Origin: Tubiluchus corallicola
Lineage: Eukaryota; Priapulida; Priapulimorpha; Priapulimorphida; Tubiluchidae
Assembly: GCA_030141605.1 (NCBI GenBank)
Contig: JAQGDQ010000168.1
Coordinates: 1-64,000, forward strand
Direction of reading: 5' to 3'
Length of the DNA: 64,000 nucleotides
The notes under the pieces were generated by a model. That model did no database searches. It worked only from the letters and a program-made list of their open reading frames with translations, and had not been told where the DNA came from. Position numbers and translations under genes: made by a program. Every line of letters begins with the position of its first letter. Position 1 is the first letter of the stretch. Shown here piece by piece: positions 25,901-36,575 of the stretch.

Positions 25901-28900
25901 TCGTGCAATCGTATATTTGTAGCTTTAATTCTAAATGGTCACAACTGAAAAATTGGGTTTGTGGCTGCAAAGTAAAAAATGCATTATTTTGTTTTACGTG
26001 TTTGCTTTTTGGAGGTGATGTGACGTGGACAAAAAACAGCTTCACACATCTAAGCAAACTAAGAGAAAAAACTGAAAAACATGAGAAGTCAAAGAACTAT
26101 GTTGATAATGTGGTTTCACTGTCATTTTTAGGAAACGTAAATATTAAAGAGAAATTCAGTGACGCATACAGACTTTCAATGAATGAGCGTAACACAAAGG
26201 TTAAAAAGAACCGCGAAATTTTATCCAAAATCATAAACTGTATTTTGTTTTGTGAAAATTCTGAAACTCCCTTATGTGGACATGATGGACAAGATGATCC
26301 AGTAAATCCGGGGTATTTAAAGGATTAATAAATTTTGCATTTAAATTAGATCCAGATTTGAAGCATCACTTAGAAACCAGTACAGTCTTCAAAGGTGTTT
26401 CTAAGACCATTTCTAAGAATGAGATACTTGACTGCCTACTACAAATATACCATGAGGAGATAAGGACAGAAATTAGAGAAGCTATCTTCGTAGCTGTCAT
26501 GACTGATGACACAACAGATGTTTTGGAATACACTCAAATGGTTATTGTTCTGCAGTACGTGTTAAATGGAGAAATATTTGAGCAGTTTTTGGGATTCTTT
26601 ATTCCAGAAAATCAAACAGTAGATGGCATATCATAGCGTATTTTAGAACAATTAGGCATATTTCTTCAAGGAAATGGGCAAAAATGGATAGCTTAGACAT
26701 TTGAAGGTACAAATGTCATGGAAGGCAATGAGAAATGCAGCGAGTATTATACGAAACGCAAGAATATTTTTCTCTAACATTTTGGCTATTCCAACATTCT
26801 TCTCAAGATGACCGCAACGGGTATCCATTCTCAAGAAGCATATAAACACCAGAATTCCACATCCGTCCTCTATAGTGTGGAACTTTAACATACGGACTGT
26901 AAACAGAGTTCATGAAAATTCACAACCTTTAAAAAGTTGCCGTGTTGAATTCGGTCAACATGTGCAGATCAAACCATTGCAGAAGCAACAAGAATTTTAA
27001 AATACCTGAATGATGATAATTTCATGTTTTGGTTAGAGCTTTTTCATCAGATTATGCCTCGTGTTGAAGTAATTTACAACCAAATGCAATCTTGAGAAAT
27101 TAGAGTGTTTCAAGTAAATGAATATATAACAGATTTCTAAAGTGCTATTTTAGAAATAAGAAACTCGAAGTACTATGAGAATCCTTCAAAGGTATTCATG
27201 GCAGAAGCTAAGGAAGCGTGTGACTGCATGTGTTGATATAATGGACAGATATTCTTGCACTAAACACTTGGTGGCTGATAAACTGTTCAACAAAAAAAGC
27301 TTCACTAGTTTTAAGAATGAACAGCCTACAACAGAGATAGTACTGATCACTGAAGCATATCCCATGATCGACAAAGAGAAGCATGAAACTGAAATAAAAG
27401 TATTCTATTGCAGATCCAATATGCATGAATATTCAAGTTAATTGAGCTGCTGAAATGTATGATCTTGGAAAATAATCTAGATGATGTTCTTAGCGAAATT
27501 ACGAAACTGATAAAAATCCTTATGATGAATCCCATGACTGCAACAGAGCCAGAATGCTGTTTCTTAACACTGAAAAGAATAAAAACTTTTCTAAGGAGCA
27601 CTATGAATCCTGAAAGATTAAATGCACTTGCAATCTTCTTTACAATGACATCAGGACGTAGAGTTCAACTTCGACCGTAGAGTACGGTCCCTTCTCATAT
27701 TTATTTTAAATTTATCGATATATGGTGCATTGACAGAGTCAGCTGAGAGTGAGTTCCATGGATGGGCCACACGACAGGCAAAAAAATGAGAACGGATATT
27801 GGTTCGGCTGTATTCGATGAAGAGTTTGGAATCATGGCCTCGCAGTTCTCTGCATGGTCTTGAGAAGAAATCTTGTTCTTATAAAACTGAGAGTCTTTTC
27901 ATAATTTTATAGAAATTGACAAGATCAGCAGTACATTGGTGTTATTCCAAAGTGGACGTCACGGCAGGGTCTGCATCATGGAGTAGTCTCATACATCTGC
28001 CTTGAGTTTTCGCCAAAGCATCTTTTAGAGTTACATACTGCGGTGACCACTACTGATGCAAATTCTAAAAAAGGACGAACGGCTGCTTTGTATAGAGGGA
28101 CTATAACATTAGCAGATCTTGAAACGACACAACGTTTAATCATACCAATTCAACGATTTGCCTGAGCTATTATATGATTAACATGGGTATTCCACTTTAG
28201 GTCATTAGATCCATAGATCCCTAAATCACGTACAACAGATTTCTCTTCTATGACTCCATCACTGATATAATATGGTGTGTGAGATTTATTCCGCACACGT
28301 AATAAGCAACATTAGTTTCTCTTAAGTTGCATCAACCAGTCATTGCACCATTTTTCAATTTTATTAAGATCATTTTGTAAAATAAATTGGTCCAAATCAC
28401 CCCAGATTGGGCGATAGGGCTTAAGATCATCTACAAATAAAGGGATGCTTGTACCAGGAGACGCGCAATTAGTAAGTCATTTATAAAAATAAGAAAGCAG
28501 TAAGGACCACTACGAGTACCTTGGGGGATTCCACTAGCTACTGGTTGTCAGTTTGTAGTTATACCATTCATAACAATTCGTTGTTTACGATGAGTTACGA
28601 AAAAATCAGACCATTTTAATAAATTACCATGGATTCCTGAGAACTCCATCTTGAGCAGTAGCCGCCTTAGAGGCACAGAGTCAAAAGCTTTTCTAAAGTC
28701 TAAGTATAAAATATAAATACCAGGTAAGGATGGATCATCAAAAAATTTAGTCCTTTCATTTAAGCAAGAGAGTAAATTAGTTACAACAGAGCAATTTGGT
28801 AAAGAGCCATGCTGATTTTTGCAAATACGCTCAGAGCTGACAAGAAAAAGAAGTGCCTCATCCCATATAATGGACTCAAGGCATTTGGCAACAACTGATG

Positions 28901-30604
28901 TTAAAGAAATAGGCCTTAAATCATCGCATGAAGGAATTGCAGAAGGTTTCTTCGGAATAGGAGTAACATTTGAGTCAAACCAGTTCAAAGGAACTTCGCA
29001 AGAATCAAGACTTTTCTTAAAAATTAAAAACAGTGGTAAAGCAAGTTGGAGGGCACATGTTTTGAGAATAAAACCACGAACATTGTATGGGCCTGTGGCT
29101 TTAAAAGGCTTTAACTTAATGAGTTTGAGACATACCTCATTTATATTAAAGACAACATTAGTTATACTATTGCAATTCCAACCATCAGAATGGGATGGGT
29201 AATTCAATGTTCTCAGGCTCTTGGGTAAAAAAACAGGCAAAAGTGTCATTTATGGTAGAAGCAATAGTGGCAGGATCAGTGACAGTCTCGTTGTTGATTT
29301 ACGATACTGTTTATATGGTTCACGGGTTTTAGAAAACGTTTGCTGTAACGAAAAAATTCCTTGCCATCCTTACTAATTTTACTGGCTAGTTTTTCTTCAT
29401 ACCTTTTCCTGGCATCAAGAATAGATTGTCTCAAATGTTGAGAAGCTCGTGTATATTCAGCTTTCACACTATTTAAAGAAGTCACACGCCACAAATTCCA
29501 GAGGCGACTTTTAATAGCTTTAACTTTAATAACAATAGAATTCCTTTCCCAAGGGGCACAAGCATATTTACGGTCGTTTTAAGAGGTTCCCTTTAGAGGT
29601 ACGAAAGTATTTGCGGCCTAGTTATATTTATCGTAGAAGAAGTTCCAACAGCTATTACCATCATAATCAATTAACTCATTGTACTAATTAATACTAGCAA
29701 AATAATCTCTAATTTAGGGAAGAGAGGTTTTATTATAATCTCTCCAAGGGCGATTTACCTGAGATGAATAGTTGCATTCGACACAGAAGAAAATACTAGT
29801 GTCATGATCACTAGAAGAAAAACCAGGCTTGGCGTACAATAACTTTAGACGATCTGGACAGTTTGCAGAGCTTTCAATTGAAAAAATTTGCTGGGGAACC
29901 GCCACTGATTAGGATTACGGCTATGGTTAGGGCATTTAAATTGTGCGGGATATTGTAAACTCCTTCGCAAAATTAATATTGAAGTAGATTGGATTCCTTA
30001 TTTAGCGTGTAAACAATTCAAGTAAACAATGTAGCGCCATTAACTAATTTGAAATTAGACCGTACATGACAAAAATGAGGCACAAAATTAAAAAAGACTC
30101 GCGAATGATCTTACTGTGTCCTTCTTGAAGAACCACCCTTCTAAAAAACAAAATAACTGGTCAAATAAATTAACTACTAGTAACTAGCACCAGTACAGTA
30201 GTAGTCATTTAATATAATAATAGGCATAATAAGCAAACTCAAAACACACAAGTTCATCAGTTACTTTAAAAGTTGATGTAGTAAAATTATTACAAGTTTC
30301 AAACTTTTACATGTAAACAGGCCAGCGCACGGTAATGGTTCAGCACTTGGTACATTCAGTACAGCAGCTAAATGGCCAAAAACAAGTGAACAATCCCAAA
30401 GTTTCCCAAACATTTAACATTCCATGACATACTTACCATTTCTCTGCTTTTGAACTGTTCATACGGCAAAGGTATTTGCTCTCTATGATACAGGAAGTGC
30501 TTGATTATTTCATTAACCAAAAATGATTCAACGTCTGGTTGTAAAATGCCGTTAAAGCTTATTTTGCAGAGCTTATTTTCAAACACATTGGCAGAAGTTG
30601 CCAT
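22968..30604 (-). CDS. MAD2L1BP: MAD2L1-binding protein (p31comet), two coding exons
   Basis: p31comet is a HORMA-like adaptor that binds closed MAD2 and, with the TRIP13 ATPase, disassembles mitotic checkpoint complexes. Exon 1 is 30604-30437 and ends in a perfect donor (ATG|GTAAGT); exon 2 is 23810-22968, after acceptor TTGATTGCAG. Both are phase 0, giving 336 residues (human 274). Exon 1 carries REQIPLPYEQFK, the family's QxLPLPYEQ block. Exon 2 carries ALLLGATAASPKESYVIDLP (113-130), DWFVPKLRYSLPS (184-196) and the C-terminal WYQAPINAKGFR (313-324). Residues about 208-305 are a polar insertion between the last two conserved blocks and account for the extra length. An upstream in-frame ATG at 30637 would add 11 residues. 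The 6.6-kb intron holds another gene and two dead transposons. Confidence 0.93.
24588..25688 (-). CDS. D-cysteine desulfhydrase / ACC deaminase-like PLP enzyme, paralogue 2, nested in the MAD2L1BP intron
   Basis: Uninterrupted 366-residue frame from ATG 25688 (a second ATG follows at once). It is clearly a paralogue of the gene at 20019-21113, more than half identical by eye along its length. The PLP lysine is K70 (LTGNKTRKLEFLL), the substrate-site serine is S97 (GGIQSNHCRA), and the glycine loop AVGSGGSTAG is near 211-220. Discriminating positions read Asn306 (LDPVYNGK) and Thr334 (FIHTGG); paralogue 1 has Ser at the first. Neither copy has the Glu/Leu pair of true ACC deaminases. An acceptor-like TTTTGTAG ends 39 bp before the ATG, as in paralogue 1, so both probably share a spliced 5' UTR. 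The gene lies on the same strand as its host and wholly inside its intron. The frame and motifs look intact. Confidence 0.9.
   Translation of the reverse strand: MMSSLCRHYSLKLYNCPLWAAPLTKIPNSRVCLAQKNTPIHPWLLPSVSGTYSVSIKRDDLTGCVLTGNKTRKLEFLLADAVKKDCKHVITTGGIQSNHCRATAVAARQLGLKPHLFLLSEDTPDTVSCHGNTLLNIMCGSNIFLVNRSEKDNRDALMKNYADHLSNETGESCYLIPVGGSNIVGLFGFIDFFEELLNQGVHKNFDDIVLAVGSGGSTAGIAIANFLTGSKLKIHAVSVCNDEVYFLKHISNTLNSVGLSDVEAKDIVDIIDGYKGLGYAKSTSRELEFIMQVCIATGIFLDPVYNGKAALGLVHELTHNPSRFKGNRILFIHTGGIFGIMDGRMESHLRQTGRTGNQVRLANEVL
25885..27670 (+). mobile_element. Dead hAT-type transposase gene (ZMYM1/DUF4371-like)
   Basis: Pieces of one transposase lie in order on the plus strand. 25960-26090: TTF-type zinc-finger region (ALFCFTCLLFGG... 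W... F..LSKLREK..KHE.S). 26110-26320: NI..K and KNREILSKIINCI, ending RGH-like CGHDGQDDPVNPGYLKD. 26320-26636: HHLETSTVFKGVSKTISKNE and AVMTDDTTDVLEYTQM, a DDE-domain region of this family. 27530-27655: the C-terminal dimerisation block PMTATEPECCFLTLKRIKTF with MNPERLNALA. Stops and frameshifts between blocks make it a pseudogene. It lies antisense within the MAD2L1BP intron, next to the LINE at 27675. No terminal inverted repeats were identified. Confidence 0.75.
27675..29905 (-). mobile_element. Dead APE-type LINE (CR1/Jockey/I group), 5'-truncated
   Basis: Minus-strand blocks read 5' to 3': 29905-29714 contains SSSDHDTSIFF, the end of an APE endonuclease domain. 29494-29276 is the linker. 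29249-28548 is the reverse transcriptase N-terminal half, with NVTPIPKKP, LRPISLTSVVAKCLESII and YLDFRKAFDSVPLRRLL. After a stop, GIPQGTRSGPYCFLIFINDL (28540-28480) continues, then a decayed catalytic DD region. WNSLSADSVNAPYIDKFK closes the protein near 27720. Several stops show it is long dead. It is in the same orientation as MAD2L1BP, in its intron. Confidence 0.8.
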
Positions 30605-30637
30605 TTTAAAGTTCCCGGGGTTTAGAAACAGTACCAT

Positions 30638-30940
30638 ATTCAAGACCACTTTTTCAGCAGCAAAATTTTTAGAAACGTAATATTACGAAGTTTGTGTATC
30701 TAGACAAACAATTGCGCAGTACTACCTGAAATTACAAAATATTTAAATTGCTTAAAATTGTTTTTGTTAAAACACTAACAGTTCACAAATAATTTATTTT
30801 GCTTTTTTCTCTCGCTGTCGTATTAAATTAGCGGCTTTGTTCAGTATTACCCCCGCCAAGACTCCATTCAAATCACAGTGTGGTTGCATAAAGGAGCCGG
30901 CTTCTCGTTATTCGTAGTAAATTTTGCTGTTCCAGGGCGT
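30638..30940. promoter_or_regulatory. Probable bidirectional promoter of MAD2L1BP and DNPH1
   Basis: MAD2L1BP starts leftward at 30604 (or 30637), and DNPH1 goes rightward. The first DNPH1 coding exon begins with an acceptor at 31782-31783 in front of 16 bp of 5' UTR, so an upstream non-coding exon is required. The best donor is GTAAGT at 30941. If that is right, both start sites lie within about 300 bp here. No TATA box or specific factor site can be named with confidence. Confidence 0.45.
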
Positions 30941-31799
30941 GTAAGTTTCGTTAAATATCTCCTTAAACATGCATATTTATTGTACATAGTAAGTGTTATT
31001 GTTCGGTTGCAACTGTGTGCGTATTTTTAATTTGTTATTACGTACAATCCTTGCTGATGGCCTTTGCGGCCGTGCTACTGAAACAACGTGCATGCTGTAC
31101 ATGGAATACACTATATAGAATAAAGAACTGTGAATTAGTTCAGTGCAAAGTTAAATATTTTATGTTAGGTAGTGTTTAATTTTTGGTAGTTATAAGTCTT
31201 GTTGAGGATTGAAAAATTAATTTCTGGTGACATTATGATTAATTTAGATCTAATTTTTTAAAGTATGAATTCACTGAATTTTCAAGAGAAAGTGCTATAC
31301 ATCACACAAGGGACTTATACTTTAGTGTTGATAGGGACGCTACAAAATCATGCTTTTATTTTAAAATAGTGCTTTTAATTTGATTTTTTTACTTCTAATA
31401 GTAATAGTAGGGTGAGACTTTTTTATGCAAGTTACTAAGCATTTTATTTCTGGTGCCAATAATTACTAAATCATGCATTTCCTAATACTGGTTTGCTTAT
31501 AAAAAATTGTCAGGAGTTTTGTGATTAATTATTAAATTTATCTGCATTATTAAATTTTGTCTATTTATTGCTGTAAAGCAAAAATATTGTTATTTTCTTG
31601 TAATTTCAGTCCTTGATTTATTTTTTGCTAAATTGCTATTGTTTAAACTATAAATTAATATTTTATAAGTAAATCCACTAAAATGTACAAATACCTGGTA
31701 ATAACAAATGCATTACTGCTATACGTAGTGCATGTTTGCCTCTTTATTATGAGTCCAAAAATTTGATAATTTTTTTATTGTAGGTGCAGATCTGTTGTA

Positions 31800-33965
31800 A
31801 TGGATAAAATGGACGTGTATTTTTGTGGGAGCATTCGTGGAGGACGACAGGATCAAGAGTTATATGGTCGGATAATGAAAATGATAGAAAAATATGGCAC
31901 AGTGCTAAATGCTTCAGAACATACATCAGGGGGTGGTGACAGTAAGGGTACTAACAGTTACATAGGATATAAAGTATTACAATATTTACACATGTTAAAT
32001 GTATTACAGTTTTGTGCTGAAAGAGCCAATTTAATATTTAGTATTTTAGTTCTGTTGTTGTGAAAACTTACTGGCTGACTGTACAAGCCCTCTGAACTGG
32101 AGAGTGTAGACAAATTTTGCTGTCTGGTCATTCTAATAGATATCCTTTTTTCAGGTAAAGATATAGATGACAGAGAAATACATGATCGAAATATGGCGTG
32201 GTTAGAACAAGCTGAAGGTGTGATATTTTTGGTTTTTTATTTTGTTAGTGCAATCATTTTTTATCCATAAAAACACTGTAGTCTAAAAAACTGAGTAATA
32301 AGTTATTAAATGGCTGTATTTTTGGTTGCAGTTGTAATAGCTGAAGTCACACAACCATCACTGGGCGTAGGCTATGAAATTGCACAAGCTGTTGGCTTTG
32401 ACAAGCGAGTATTGTGCCTCTTCAGGGAATCTTCCGGGAAAAGTAAGTCTTTTGGTATTTACTTTTGTGCAAAAAATATGTCTGCACTTGCACTTGATAA
32501 GTTTCCTATTTACTGTGTACATTTGATTGGTGTAGGTTTTTTCCCCAAGCCTGTTTTTTATTGTTAGTGTAGTGTGAAATTTTGGATGATAGTGGCGTTT
32601 CGCTAAGGGGACATAAGTGTCAGACAAGAATGAAAATGATTTAACCAGATTGTAAATCATTCTTCGCCATCTCCTGCATACTGCAACTATCTAAATGATA
32701 GGTTGATAGTGTCTGTTTTACATGACTTTGAAGACAATTGTGTGTTAGAATTAGTAACTCAAAAGATATGATTAGTCTTTTTATAGACGTATTGGTTTTT
32801 TTATTGTTTTGGTGTACATGTGATCTTTGAGATATATGATGCAGTTTTGATATACATACACACTACATAGTGGTAAGCTATGTCTTTCAGTGTAACATAC
32901 GAAAAAACACTGATGCTGAAATGTAATTTTGGTGATTAGGTGTTTGTGTCTTGATTGTCAATCAAACTATGAGTATTAGATACAGATGCATTTTGCTAGT
33001 ATTACTAAGTATTCAATAGAGGGCAGCACCTTTGATTTGCTGCTCTGTTATACAAAACTGTAAACCTTCAGAAGATGGAAAGCATTCATATTTTGAATGC
33101 ACTGATTTACGAAAGCGAACGCTTAGTGTTGATATGATGTTGAGACGTTTTGTGACATTTCTGACCATATCCGCTCATTTATGCCCTGTAATCTCTGCTG
33201 TTACTTTGTACTCAGTTAAATGTCCTTTAAAAGTGCAAATAATGGTGCTGCAGTCTATGTAATGAGATAGTTGCAAGTCCTTTGTCTGTAGTGTATAGCT
33301 GAGTGATGTATTTTTTATTTAGATTTATCTGCAATGATCCGGGGTATAGATAATGAGGACACAATATTTGTTAAAGACTATAAGGAAGCTGACTTACCTG
33401 CCATTCTTCAGGAGTTCTTTACTAATGTACAAGCTGAGGTAGAGTTTTCTTACTGCATGCGTTCTGGTACCGAGTTTATGATTTTTTTATGTAATTGTGT
33501 TTTCATCTGTTGTACGCTAAATGCTGATTTATTTTTATTGGAAAAATCTTAAAAAGTTTGTTAAATCTGAGGCCTGATACTCCTTATGCTAGGTCAGTTA
33601 ATCTCTTAAGTTACTTGAAAAAAAAATAACATGCAGATTTTCAAGAGTATAAATTTGTTGCCTATTGGATTGTGTAATTAAGACTTAGTAATAATACAAT
33701 CATTGTTTATCATCTGTATAGCTTATATGTGTGTAGCTTTTATAAACAGGTCGTGCTACAATGGTTTTCTGTATAACATTGTGTATGGAATGATAGAATC
33801 TCAAAATTTCTTACAAATATTAGGTTTAAACATTGTTAACTAGTTCGAATCTAATCATTTCAGGGTGAAGAGCCGGAAGATGACGAAGAAGACATAGAAG
33901 GAGAAGAGGAAATTGATGAAGAAGAGGAAGGAGCAGGAGACGAGGAAGAGGAGGCGGGAGAATAG
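31800..33965 (+). CDS. DNPH1: 2'-deoxynucleoside 5'-phosphate N-hydrolase 1 (DNPH1/Rcl), five coding exons
   Basis: DNPH1 hydrolyses the N-glycosidic bond of deoxynucleoside monophosphates (in mammals notably hydroxymethyl-dUMP) to clean the nucleotide pool. Coding exons: 31800-31941, 32155-32217, 32332-32442, 33323-33438, 33864-33965; phases 1,1,1,0 join, giving 177 residues. Family motifs are VYFCGSIRGGRQD (6-18), VVIAEVTQPSLGVGYE (69-84) and NLSAMIRG (106-113). Tyr7, Glu84 (the nucleophile position) and Ser108 match rat Tyr13, Glu93 and Ser117. The aspartate at rat position 69 is replaced by Asn60 (IHDRNMAWL), a surprising change at a catalytic site. The last exon is an almost purely acidic tail, residues 145-177, with no counterpart in the human protein as I know it. 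A 5' UTR intron is likely (acceptor at 31782-31783). A long 3' UTR follows. Confidence 0.93.
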
Positions 33966-36575
33966 AACATTTGCTTGTATTTGTGTCACATTGCCAAGTA
34001 TTTTCATGTGTGTTTTATGCGGCATTACTCCATGGTCACACCATTGTCTGTTTTTCACTCCTACATCAAAAACTGCTTTATTCATGTGTTCAGATGTAGT
34101 GTATGAAATGTTCAGTTAGTAGTATAGTTTCGGACATTCATTTCATGTTTACGTACATTTGAGGTGCGTGGCGTGTTTGGTGCACGAGTGAGTGCTGTCT
34201 TAGCTGTGTGTGTTGTTCTTTCCGGAGCAGTTTTTGTATTGTAAGCCTTAGTCTGCCCTGACATTTGCAATTTCCTGTACTGTTTCTTTTTCCTACACTT
34301 AATTTGTTTAGCCTGATGACAGTTCCAAGTACTATTTGTAAATACATTATATCTGTTGTTTTTCGTAGTTTTTGTAAATGACGCTTTGTCATCAACTCTT
34401 CTGAACTGATGAAATTATGTTTAGTTTGAGTCTGCTGAAATGCTCGTGTCCTACTACATGGCCTGGGAGTTTTGCTAGACTTAAAAGTTAGGCTTGTTTG
34501 CTAACATGCAATATTTAACCAAAACTTATCAGCACTGCCTCGCGTATTCAAATTCTGTTAGCCTTAGGTTTAGTACTAGATTGTTCACATAGCTAAAACT
34601 TGTATGTTTATGTAAATGATATTTTTGCATTATGAAGTACATGTATATCTGATTGAGAACTGTTTCAATTACGTGCCATCTTTACGAAGTCTTAAATTCG
34701 TCCTGTGCTGTATAATTCGACAATTCTTTTTGCACAATACGTGAAAGGTTTTTCATTTTTGTGTCACAGAGAGGTCAGCACTGTTCTGTTACTGTGACTA
34801 TAACTGTTTGTGAAATCAGTCTAGCTTCTATAGAGATGCTGTTAGTTTACTATGGGCCATGGTACTACAGATTGTTATTGTTTTTTGAAAACATTTTGCT
34901 TTGCAACCTTAATCGTTAGTGAAGGGGTATACCACCAGTTTTTAAATGTTCCAGCGATGTAGTTATTTTGCATTGCGATTAACGTCTACAAACTGTAGCA
35001 CTCGTGAAGGTGATTTAGTTCTTTTGGCGGTATTCAAGAACGACCAGCGTTTTTAGTTTTTTATTGCTAAAAAAGGATCACAGCTTATGTTGTTATAATA
35101 CTGTAAGTAAAACCTAGGCTATAGAGGAAACAGCAATTTTGCAGTAACAATTTTAGGAAATTTCTCCATTTGGTAGGTTAAAATTTATTACTAGATTGTT
35201 ACAATACTACACTTGTTTAAGTATTTCTTTCCTTAATTGACTGTTGTATTTTATCACGAGTTTCTTGAATTTCATCCACGATTAAAGTTCACGGTATTTT
35301 GGACTGTTAAATAGTATTTTGACCTTGTGCCACATTTTTAGGCCATAAATATGTCATACATAATTCAATCTAAAATTTGCAAAGTTTGAAAATCAAAAAT
35401 GACCAATTGGGTTTTTGTGCTAAATTAAACAAGCTGCAGTTCCAAAATTAAGCTTTGTAGCATTTTATGAATAGAATTTCTTAACTAAATTTTAATAAAG
35501 TATGGAATAGTTGTGTGTGCGGTGTTCGGAGTCGTCGGAGGCAAAACTGCGAGTTTTATGATTTTTGTGTAAATCTTGTGACAGTACTCCACCAGACCGC
35601 CTTTAAAAGGCAATGAACAATGAATTGTAAAATTTAAAATGCATTAATACTGAATAGATGTTTGTAATGTTTGTGGCGATCACAAATATCTATGAGAATA
35701 AAATGTCCTTTGTAATAAAAGTAACAAAATGTGTTTTTGCCGTTTTTGTGTCTGAGAGAAAGCTACTTTCAGTCAGGTTTGTTCAAAAATTTAATAATTT
35801 CACAAAGTTGAACTTATATCAGTTTCCAATACTATGCACTAGATTATTAAAAAATTAATCCAATTAGTGAGTGAGTGGTTCGTGAGCTATTAGGATTAAC
35901 TATAATCTTCATGAATGTAAGTGGCTGACTGGCTGTGTGATACACTAATGATTTTGGCTTGGGACTAAAAATTCCAAGTCAGTTCATCCAGGCTTTTTCA
36001 CATTATCTTCTGTTTTGGTGCAGTTTGATTTCAAAATGATAACTGTGTGTTTATACCATCAATAATCGTTTCTGGTAATTGTTTGCGGATGCATGTAGCA
36101 GGCTGATCAATTTCAATTTTGTTTATTGAACAGATACGTTACAAGTACACTGGCAAACAAAGAAAGGAACTAAAACTAAAGTATTTACTAAAATGATATC
36201 TGCATACTGATCTCAAAAATAAAAGTAATTCAAGTGTATTGTGATTACTTGAAATTTCTAGCATTAGCCTAATACATCTGTAAGTAGCGCTCACTGCCGC
36301 TGAGTGAAATGTACCTGCGTTTGTTCAGAACATCAACACGGCTGAGCACGCGTGGTTCAACACAAAGCATCTCGTACCTTTCGTTCAAATTGAGCTTGTG
36401 AGACTGAGCCGCTGCGAGAAACTAGTTTTCACCGCCGTACAGGTAAAAACGATTGTTGCGCCGCCATGACGGATTTGTGTCAGTTATCTGCATGTGAGAT
36501 TTAAAATACAGTTTTTAAGCACCTTAATAAACAAGAAGCTGCAGGCAGGACGGCACACCTAACAGGTTTTTCAAG
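33966..36575. other. DNPH1 3' UTR and intergenic DNA up to the first dispanin gene
   Basis: The 3' UTR of DNPH1 probably runs to poly(A) signals at 35494 or 35697. From 35720 to 36575 there is no gene; the last 300 bp are relatively GC-rich and have several CpGs (36290-36480), as expected of promoter and 5' UTR DNA for the gene starting at 36576. Open frames in 33900-34400 are antisense or out-of-frame shadows of the acidic tail and UTR. Confidence 0.5.
35494..35499 (+). terminator. Candidate poly(A) signal of DNPH1
   Basis: AATAAA followed within 30 bp by a GT-rich stretch (gttgtgtgtgcggtgttcgg), the usual downstream element. A second AATAAA is at 35697-35702. Confidence 0.6.

Noticed and set aside
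28819-29202. 127-codon plus-strand open frame
   Set aside because: Antisense shadow of the LINE reverse transcriptase on the minus strand.
33855-34395. Open frames around the DNPH1 acidic exon and 3' UTR
   Set aside because: Out-of-frame reading of GAA/GAG-rich DNA and UTR.
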